A stretch of 20,276 bases of DNA, taken from NCBI GenBank assembly GCA_021779695.1, contig JAJYAE010000041.1:1-20276 (forward strand), given 5' to 3'. The stretch comes from Acidobacteriota bacterium. GTDB lineage: Bacteria; Acidobacteriota; Terriglobia; Terriglobales; Acidobacteriaceae. Positions 15,502 to 20,276 of this stretch are shown piece by piece (the stretch's first letter is position 1; every line of letters starts with the position of its first letter). Below the pieces are notes generated by a model, which was not told the DNA's origin, made no database searches, and worked only from the letters and a program-made list of their open reading frames with translations. Made by a program: the position numbers and the translations under genes.

Positions 15502-15806
15502 AGCTGCGAGAGATCGCTCATGCACGTACAGGCGATAAAGGGAATCTGTTGAACATTTCGCTCATTGCCTATGAGGGAATTGACTATCCACTTCTGGAAC
15601 GGCAGGTGACGGCAGAACGCGTGACGCATTTGTATGCTCCCCTGATTGTGGGTTCCGTGAAGCGATACTGCGTGCCGGGACTTGGCGCTCTGAATTTTGT
15701 ATTGCGTCGGCCCGATACGGAGAGCGTGACCCGGTCCCTTGCCCTGGATGCGCATGGCAAAAGCCTGGGATACGTGCTGCTCAACATGGAGATTGACCGG
15801 GAGTGA
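15498..15806 (+). CDS. Small AtuA C-terminal-like (ferredoxin-fold type) partner protein
   Basis: A 102-residue protein beginning MKLREIAHARTGDKGNLLNISLIAY. The RTGDKGN block is characteristic of the small C-terminal domain that, in longer AtuA proteins, is fused to the main domain; here it is a separate gene. The GTG start overlaps the AtuA stop (GTGA), and GGAGG (15486-15490) sits seven bases upstream within the AtuA gene, which implies coupled translation and a two-subunit complex. The GDKG loop suggests phosphate or anion binding, by inference only. The catalytic role is unknown. Confidence 0.75.
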   Translation: MKLREIAHARTGDKGNLLNISLIAYEGIDYPLLERQVTAERVTHLYAPLIVGSVKRYCVPGLGALNFVLRRPDTESVTRSLALDAHGKSLGYVLLNMEIDRE

Positions 15807-15844
15807 TGGGGAGACGCGCATTTGCACTTGCCTCCGCGATGAGC

Positions 15845-15864
15845 CTTGAAGCATAGCTTTCAAG
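15845..15864. repeat. Near-palindrome directly before the PhzF-like gene
   Basis: CTTGAA (15845-15850) and TTCAAG (15859-15864) flank GCATAGCT, giving an almost complete 20-base palindrome that ends at the first possible ATG of the PhzF-like gene (15865). It could be an operator or a weak hairpin. It favours the second ATG (15883) as the real start. Confidence 0.35.
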
Positions 15865-15882
15865 ATGCCTCATAATCATGGG

Positions 15883-16785
15883 ATGACGATTGCATTGCAG
15901 AGAGATGCACTGGAATACCACCTGGTGGATGTGTTTACGACGACAGCTCTGCAGGGGAATCCATTAGCTGTTGTCATGGATACGCGCGGCCTATCTACCG
16001 AGCAGATGCAGGCAATCGCACGCGAGTTTAATCTGTCTGAGACGACGTTTGTGCAGCGGAGAGACGCCATGGTGGAAGAGCGCGAAGGCGTGCGGGTGCG
16101 CATCTTCACTACGCAGGAGGAACTTCCGTTTGCGGGTCATCCCACGCTGGGAACTGCCAGTGTGCTGCGCCTGGCTGCCCCGGAAACGATGCGGGATGGC
16201 TGTATCCTACTCTCGCTGAAGGTGGGAGCGATACCCGTGCGTTTTGGTGGAGAAGAACTGTATGGGGAGATGACCCAAGGCGTTCCGGAACTTGGAAGCA
16301 CATTGGATCGGGCAGAGGTGGCGCGCCTGACCGGGCTCGCACTGGACGATCTGGATCCATTGCATGCGCCGCAGGTGGTCTCTACGGGAACCGCTTTTGC
16401 AATTGTCCTATTGCGCTCCGAAGCAAGTCTGGCGCGATTCAGGGTGCGGCACGAGGATGCAACGCGGTGGCTGCGCGAACGCGGCGCAAGGTGGTTTTAC
16501 GTGCTGGCTCCTGAAGGCGGCTCCGAACGCACCTTTCGTTCGCGCATGCAGTTCTATGGCGGAGAAGACCCTGCGACGGGGTCGGCCGCAGGGTGTGCGA
16601 TCAGCTATCTGGTCGCGCATGGAGTCGTGGCGCCTGAAGTGCAGATTCGGATGAAGCAGGGAATTGAAATTGGCCGCGCAAGCGATCTGATGCTGCGAGC
16701 CGCTCTCGATGGGGCGAGGGTCGTCGATGTCCGCGTTGCAGGGAGCACTGTTCCTGTTGCAAATGGACAGCTTTTCCTGCCGTAA
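15883..16785 (+). CDS. PhzF-family isomerase/epimerase-like protein
   Basis: A 300-residue member of the PhzF fold family (two diaminopimelate-epimerase-like halves). Visible hallmarks are VDVFTTTALQGNPLAVV at the start, the catalytic glutamate E53 in NLSETTFV, LPFAGHPTLGTA (the conserved GHPT), and YGGEDPATGSAAGC in the second half. PhzF itself isomerises a phenazine precursor, but most relatives outside phenazine clusters have unknown isomerase activity, and no other phenazine genes are present. ATG at 15883 is preferred over 15865 because the latter abuts a palindrome; neither has a clear ribosome site. It lies 76 bases after the AtuA-partner gene on the same strand, so it might be an extra member of that operon or have its own promoter. 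Confidence 0.9.
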   Translation: MTIALQRDALEYHLVDVFTTTALQGNPLAVVMDTRGLSTEQMQAIAREFNLSETTFVQRRDAMVEEREGVRVRIFTTQEELPFAGHPTLGTASVLRLAAPETMRDGCILLSLKVGAIPVRFGGEELYGEMTQGVPELGSTLDRAEVARLTGLALDDLDPLHAPQVVSTGTAFAIVLLRSEASLARFRVRHEDATRWLRERGARWFYVLAPEGGSERTFRSRMQFYGGEDPATGSAAGCAISYLVAHGVVAPEVQIRMKQGIEIGRASDLMLRAALDGARVVDVRVAGSTVPVANGQLFLP

Positions 16786-17239
16786 TGCACACGCTTTCAA
16801 CAGACTTTCATCAAGGCAAGTTGCGTGTTGCGAGGAATCTACCGGATTTCCACCACTCTGCGTTGGATTGAGACAGCGGTCTTCGCCTCTCTTTCCCTCT
16901 TTCCAAGGGCTTCGGTTGTTCGTAGTCTTTCGAAGAACTGAAACAAGTTTGCCGGTTCTTTCACCGGTTTTACCGAGGAATGGAGTAGAAGAATCTTCCG
17001 TTCTGGCGGAGGCTTTTACCCAGGCCCGTCTCCCTTTTCCCGCGCGGATTCTGCGCTCGTCCAGTTTTGGGCGGACCGGGAACATGCAGGTTTTTGGGAG
17101 TCGTCCGCCGAATCGGTAAAGCCAGAATGCTGCTGCCTTGCCGCGCAATATTGTCGAACAAAGCCCGTCGCCCAACGGGTACAGGATAGGTGTGTTCGGG
17201 CTGTGAACACCATCGAGATCAGGAGCGATTCAGCACATT
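16786..17239. other. 454-base intergenic region with nested inverted repeats
   Basis: No supported gene. The first 160 bases show nothing notable. A short hairpin CCGGT (16952-16956) / ACCGG (16963-16967) followed by TTTT could be a weak terminator. The second half has inverted repeats that nest and hairpins described separately (17001-17127 and 17164-17210). Long frames across it on both strands have low-complexity, Ser/Arg-rich translations without motifs and were not called. Confidence 0.5.
17001..17210 (+). ncRNA. Candidate structured leader RNA
   Basis: TTCTGGC (17001-17007) pairs with GCCAGAA (17121-17127), TTTACC (17015-17020) with GGTAAA (17115-17120), and GGCGGAC (17070-17076) with GTCCGCC (17103-17109). 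All are nested in one order. Downstream follow two local hairpins: CCCGT/ACGGG (17164-17179) and GTGTTC/GAACAC (17192-17210). The last ends 29 bases before the receiver gene's ATG. This is compatible with a folded 5' leader or a small RNA, but I match it to no known RNA family and the strand is assumed from the downstream gene. Confidence 0.3.
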
Positions 17240-17662
17240 ATGAGGCCCAAGAAAGTCATCCTTTGCATTAATGAGAACGAACAAGAGCTCTCGGTCGTGA
17301 GCTTTCTGCTCGCAACACATGGCTACCGAGTGCTGGCGGCAAATGGCACCAAGGACGCGATCGGACTTCTTGCAGACAACCTGATTGACCTTGTATTGGT
17401 GGACGTGTCCATGACAAAACCGGGCAGTGACCACGTGGCGGGACAACTGAAGCGCTCTGCTCCGCATGTTCCTGTGATGCTGCTCGGCGATCCGCAAAAG
17501 GTGGCCGGACAGCCACATGCTGCGGATGCGTTCCTGTCCAAGCGGAACTGCTCCACGCAGGAGTTGCTCGAGCGAGTGAAGACGATGAGTGCACGCAAGC
17601 GTGGGCCGCGCAAAGGGGCGCAGCGCGTGGCACACAGTCAGGAACTGGCCGTGGCGTCCTGA
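17240..17662 (+). CDS. Single-domain response-regulator receiver-like protein
   Basis: A 140-residue protein consisting of a receiver fold (about 5-118) and a basic tail (ARKRGPRKGAQR). The phospho-acceptor D55 (LVLVDVSM) and the lysine K101 (FLSKRN) are present. The acidic pair that binds Mg is N11-E12 in place of D-D, and the conserved Ser/Thr after beta-4 is G83 (VMLLGD). It may therefore be phosphorylated poorly or not at all. There is no output domain and no kinase beside it. The tail might contact nucleic acid or a partner, which is inference. The ATG is at 17240, with AGGAG rather far upstream (14 bases). Stand-alone receivers of this look are common in acidobacteria in my experience of the family; a specific role cannot be given. 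Confidence 0.8.
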   Translation: MRPKKVILCINENEQELSVVSFLLATHGYRVLAANGTKDAIGLLADNLIDLVLVDVSMTKPGSDHVAGQLKRSAPHVPVMLLGDPQKVAGQPHAADAFLSKRNCSTQELLERVKTMSARKRGPRKGAQRVAHSQELAVAS

Positions 17663-17820
17663 ATAGGGAGCAGGGCTCAATTTAGCAAGTGGATGGCTTG
17701 ACTCTGGCGGTTGAATCACCGGCGGGCCAACCGTGGCGGGGCGCTCAGGACATCCATTTGCGATGCGTTTGCCGGAAATTGCCCTTGTGATGTCGCGGAA
17801 CCGGTCCTTTGTGACTCCTC

Positions 17821-17850
17821 TTGACGATGTGGCGCGGTGAAAGGCATACT
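17821..17850 (+). promoter_or_regulatory. Predicted promoter of the PIN/TRAM gene
   Basis: TTGACG (17821-17826), 18-base spacer, CATACT (17845-17850). Transcription would start near 17857. A GTG at 17837 in frame with the PIN/TRAM gene falls inside this promoter, which supports the ATG at 17906 as the translation start. Confidence 0.45.
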
Positions 17851-17905
17851 CGCCAACTGTGGCCGCCGGGCTGAATTCGCGAACCGCCGGCCGGGGCGAG
17901 TTTTT

Positions 17906-18940
17906 ATGGATATCGTAGTTATTCGGCTTCTTTTTGTAGTGTTATTCTCCGGCGTCTGTTATTTCTTTCATCCGTTTGGCCTTTCGGGCATCCCCTCGGC
18001 TGTTGCCGGCGCGGCAGCCGCGGGCGCGGTGATCGTCTTTGAGTCACGAGTGCGTGCTCTGACGCTGAGCCGGCTCATTGGCGCGGTAGCGGGTAGTGTT
18101 CTGGGTATCTTTGGCGCGGCGCTTTTTTGCATGGTACTGCGTTCGGCTCCCCTTGAAGGGAATACCTCGGCGGTGGTGCAGATCTTTGTCCTACTGCTGA
18201 TGACCTACGTGGGCCTGCTGGTTGGCGCGAGCAAAGGCGACCTTCTGAATCCTGCTGCGTTGAGCATGATTTTCAGCGGAGAACGTCCCTCGCGGCGCTC
18301 CGTCAAAGTGCTTGACACAAGCGTCATTATCGATGGACGTATCGCAGATATTGCGGAAGCAGGGTTTATTGATGGAACGATGGTCGTGCCTGAGTTTGTT
18401 CTGCGCGAACTGCAAGTGGTGGCGGATTCGACCGATGGGTCGAAGCGTCAGCGGGGCCGACGCGGGCTCGACATGCTGCAGCGCATGCAGTCGAATGCAA
18501 AGATCCAGGTTCAGATCGTTCCCGACGATTTTCCCTCCATCCGAGAAGTTGACCTGAAGCTCCTGGAGCTTGCGAAAAAGTGGGAGGCCAAGGTGGTCAC
18601 CAACGATTTCAATCTGAACAAGGTGGCGCATCTTCATCACGTGGAAGTGCTGAACATCAACGATTTGGCGAACGCGCTGAAGCCGGTTGTTTTGCCGGGC
18701 GAGCGGATGACTGTACTCATCCTGAAAGAAGGCAAGGAATTCAATCAAGGCGTGGGCTATCTGGACGACGGGACAATGGTCGTGGTTGACCATGCGCGCA
18801 AGATGATCGGGCGCTCAGTCGACATCTCGGTTACGAGCGTGCTCCAGACGGCGAGCGGCAAAATGATCTTCGGCAAGATGGATGAGGTGGCCAAGACTGC
18901 GGACGGCGCGCGCACTCCATCGGCGGAAGTTGCACACTAA
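17906..18940 (+). CDS. Membrane-anchored PIN/TRAM domain protein (YacL-like)
   Basis: A 344-residue protein with three or four N-terminal membrane helices (about 3-108), a PIN nuclease-type domain (about 132-255) and a C-terminal TRAM domain (about 262-325, VGYLDDGTMVVVDHARKMIG). PIN acidic residues are visible: D137 in KVLDTSVIIDG, E168 in FVLRELQ and D234 in VTNDFNLNKVA. The conserved GSKRQRGRRGLDML segment is typical of the YacL/PIN-TRAM family. PIN domains are metal-dependent ribonucleases and TRAM binds RNA, so a membrane-tethered RNA-processing role is likely, although the physiological target is not established. The ATG at 17906 follows GGGGCGAG; a GTG at 17837 is in frame but would add a non-hydrophobic extension inside the predicted promoter. 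It has no toxin-antitoxin partner, as usual for this family. Confidence 0.92.
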   Translation: MDIVVIRLLFVVLFSGVCYFFHPFGLSGIPSAVAGAAAAGAVIVFESRVRALTLSRLIGAVAGSVLGIFGAALFCMVLRSAPLEGNTSAVVQIFVLLLMTYVGLLVGASKGDLLNPAALSMIFSGERPSRRSVKVLDTSVIIDGRIADIAEAGFIDGTMVVPEFVLRELQVVADSTDGSKRQRGRRGLDMLQRMQSNAKIQVQIVPDDFPSIREVDLKLLELAKKWEAKVVTNDFNLNKVAHLHHVEVLNINDLANALKPVVLPGERMTVLILKEGKEFNQGVGYLDDGTMVVVDHARKMIGRSVDISVTSVLQTASGKMIFGKMDEVAKTADGARTPSAEVAH

Positions 18941-18960
18941 GTCACCTTTGGCTCGTCAGG

Positions 18961-19458
18961 TTAGCAGGTGAGTTCTACTGCGGAACAGCCAGGCTTGACA
19001 GGCTTCCATTTGGCCAGAAAACGGGTCACATCATCCGATTGCAAGTTGTGCATGGATTCAAACTCGCCGTTCTTCTGGCTGTATAGGAGCTTCCCCTGGC
19101 TTGAGAGGATGGCGAGAGCAGGAACACCGCGACGCAAGGGGATTTGATATTTCTCGGCGAGGTCCACATTCTGATCCATTCGGCCGATATTGATGTGTAC
19201 AACAACGTAGTTGGCCTGCAAGACGGGCAGGTTGGCGGGGTCGTTCATATAAAAATCGAGCACGTGGCAGTCGCCGCACCAGTTGCCTCCAAAGTCAAGC
19301 AGGACGCGCTTGTGGGTGGCTGTGGCTGTTCTGATGGCAGCTTTCAGATCAGAATGAGCCTGAGTGGGGGCGGGGTAGATCTCCCGTGGCGCGGCCGGGG
19401 CTACGTTTGAGCCAACCACCAGCGCAGTGGAGAGTGCCAGAAGTCGAAGGATTTGCAT
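18961..19458 (-). CDS. Exported thioredoxin-like protein with WCGDC motif
   Basis: A 165-residue thioredoxin-fold protein with a signal peptide (MQILRLLALSTALVVGSNVAPAAP). The redox site is W60-C61-G-D-C64 in DFGGNWCGDCHVL, and the cis-proline loop is GVPALAIL. The WCGDC form is seen in periplasmic thioredoxin-like proteins of the thioredoxin_7/DsbD-C type. Two more cysteines lie at the C-terminus, C158 and the final residue C165, an unusual extra pair that might form a second disulfide. GGAGG on this strand (19474-19470) lies 11 bases before the ATG. The gene is convergent with the PIN/TRAM gene (20 bases between stops) and divergent from the 147-residue protein. Its partner is unknown; cytochrome maturation or envelope repair are possible. 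Confidence 0.88.
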   Translation of the reverse strand: MQILRLLALSTALVVGSNVAPAAPREIYPAPTQAHSDLKAAIRTATATHKRVLLDFGGNWCGDCHVLDFYMNDPANLPVLQANYVVVHINIGRMDQNVDLAEKYQIPLRRGVPALAILSSQGKLLYSQKNGEFESMHNLQSDDVTRFLAKWKPVKPGCSAVELTC

Positions 19459-19552
19459 GGTTGGGGAAACCTCCAGAGGCTGTTCCTAGTCTGCCATAAA
19501 CACAACAGGCCTTCGGTGGGATAGGTTCTTTGGGGATTAGGATGTACTCTGG

Positions 19553-19996
19553 ATGGCGATGGGTGACGTTCGCAAACGGCTTGAATCAAATACGTACCCG
19601 GATCTGAGCGCCATGATGGAAAGCTATGCGGCAGCAGCCGTGGAGCTGGCCTCGGTGGGATTCCGGCAAAAACTGGATTACTCGGCGGAATCAGTCGAAG
19701 CTTTGGACGAGATCCTGGTGCAGGTGGGGGAGAGCCCGGAATTGGACCTGGATTTCGAAGTTCGCCTTTGGGGCAGCTACCTTGGCGAGGTTCTGAGAAG
19801 ACGCTACGCCGGGAGCTGGGAGTTGACTCAATATCCCGGAGGTGTGGCGGCGGTCCCTGCGGTGGAAGTACGTGGGGCGCGCATGTTTCCACTGATGAAG
19901 GTGTACCGCCGGTTGACCGCTGGCGAAGAGGAAGATCTGCGCAGTTTCTTTGCGAAGGTGACGGAGCGGCTGGGCAGGCCGGCCCGCGTCAACTAG
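19553..19996 (+). CDS. Uncharacterised 147-residue protein
   Basis: I do not recognise the family by name. The protein has no signal peptide or membrane segment. An N-terminal helical part (LESNTYPDLSAMMESYAAAAVELA) is followed by KLDYSAESVEALDEILVQVGE, then LWGSYLGEVLRRRYAGSWELTQYPGG and a C-terminal RLTAGEEEDLRSFFAKV. The combination of KLDYSxESVxxLDxxL with GxYLGEVLRRxYxGxW recurs in small cytoplasmic bacterial proteins annotated as hypothetical. The start at 19553 is preferred over the ATG two codons later because AGGA lies ten bases upstream. It precedes tatA by about 100 bases on the same strand, which may be coincidence. Confidence 0.75.
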   Translation: MAMGDVRKRLESNTYPDLSAMMESYAAAAVELASVGFRQKLDYSAESVEALDEILVQVGESPELDLDFEVRLWGSYLGEVLRRRYAGSWELTQYPGGVAAVPAVEVRGARMFPLMKVYRRLTAGEEEDLRSFFAKVTERLGRPARVN

Positions 19997-20098
19997 GCGA
20001 GTCTGCCTGACCGGGGACCAGCGCGCGGAAGCGCAGTTGTGCGACAATAGCCAGTGACGCGGTGTGCTGGCAGTTTTGGGCGCACGGAGGATAGAACT

Positions 20099-20276
20099 AT
20101 GGGTGATCTTTTGCAGCCATGGCATCTGATCGTGCTTGCGATCGTTGCTTTTCTTCTGTTTGGAGCCAAGCGGCTCCCTGAACTCGGCAAGGGGTTAGGG
20201 GAAGGCTTAAAGGGATTTAAGGAAGGCCTGAAGGGTATTAATGAACCGAGTGCTCCGGCGCCGAATGTGCAGCAGA
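20099..20276 (+). CDS. tatA: Twin-arginine translocase subunit TatA/TatE, 3' end outside window
   Basis: The first 59 codons of a TatA-type protein: a short N-terminus, one membrane helix (WHLIVLAIVAFLLFG), the conserved FGAKRLPELGKGLGEGLKGFKEG hinge and amphipathic helix, and then a polar linker (NEPSAPAPNVQQ). TatA oligomers form the protein-conducting element of the Tat pathway for folded proteins. GGAGG (20086-20090) eight bases before the ATG fixes the start. The phenylalanine-glycine boundary and the LPELGKGLG motif are textbook. TatA and TatB are separable here because the helix start lacks the TatB-type glutamate. Sequence beyond the window (tatC or others) cannot be judged. Confidence 0.95.
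   Translation, partial: MGDLLQPWHLIVLAIVAFLLFGAKRLPELGKGLGEGLKGFKEGLKGINEPSAPAPNVQQ

Noticed and set aside
14191..15806. A complete acyclic-terpene (atu) degradation cluster
   Set aside because: Only AtuA-type genes are present; geranyl-CoA carboxylase, hydratase and dehydrogenase genes are not in the window.
15883..16785. Phenazine biosynthesis
   Set aside because: A PhzF-family protein alone does not indicate phenazines; no other phz genes are present.
16952..16971. CCGGT/ACCGG hairpin with TTTT as a firm terminator
   Set aside because: The stem is only five base pairs, the T-run is only four, and it lies about 170 bases beyond the PhzF-like stop; mentioned only within the intergenic entry.
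16408..17175. 255-codon minus-strand frame spanning the PhzF-like gene end and the following gap
   Set aside because: Half of it is antisense to the PhzF-like gene and the rest is basic, low-complexity translation.
17708..17733. CGGTTG...CAACCG inverted repeat after the receiver gene
   Set aside because: A six-base stem with a 14-base loop and no T-tract is expected by chance in GC-rich DNA.
1..20276. CRISPR array, tRNA/rRNA genes, transposase or phage genes
   Set aside because: No regularly spaced repeats, cloverleaf-like sequences, transposase motifs or integrase/capsid-like proteins were found by reading both strands.

Overview
The window looks like a chromosomal segment of an acidobacterium (Terriglobia/Acidobacteriaceae type). 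This is inference from gene content, moderate-to-high GC and the look of the proteins; no marker gene was compared. There is no rRNA, tRNA, CRISPR array or insertion sequence that I can support. Both edges cut genes: the first glycosyltransferase begins upstream and tatA runs off the right end.

Region 1 (1-8105) is an exopolysaccharide or O-antigen-like locus. Four closely packed plus-strand genes encode a GT4 glycosyltransferase, a Wzx-type flippase, a Wzy-type polymerase/ligase and a second GT4 glycosyltransferase. They meet tail-to-tail, with a 51-base antisense overlap, an exported clan GH-A-like glycoside hydrolase. Beyond it lie a LuxR/NarL-type regulator whose receiver domain has lost its phospho-acceptor aspartate, and a PAP2-family membrane phosphatase. 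Together they suggest a Wzx/Wzy polymer system with a polymer-trimming hydrolase, a lipid-carrier-type phosphatase and a phosphorylation-independent regulator. The initiating transferase and the export/chain-length proteins are not in view.

Region 2 (8106-11867) holds an exported GH3 beta-glucosidase-type enzyme, a 560-base stretch with hairpins and repeats but no convincing gene, and a MarC-family membrane protein.

Region 3 (11864-16785) is a compact carboxylate-type module. A LysR regulator is divergent from a CitMHS-family transporter, an AtuA (DUF1446) protein and a separate small AtuA-C-like protein, with a PhzF-family enzyme following. The 99-base divergent intergene contains what looks like two sigma70 promoters sharing one palindromic -35 hexamer, TGTACA. 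The chemistry of this module is not known to me and it is the best candidate here for an undescribed pathway.

Region 4 (16786-20276) starts with a non-coding stretch carrying nested inverted repeats. It continues with a single-domain receiver protein with a modified acidic pocket, a membrane-anchored PIN/TRAM protein, a periplasmic thioredoxin-like protein on the minus strand, an unrecognised 147-residue protein and the start of tatA.
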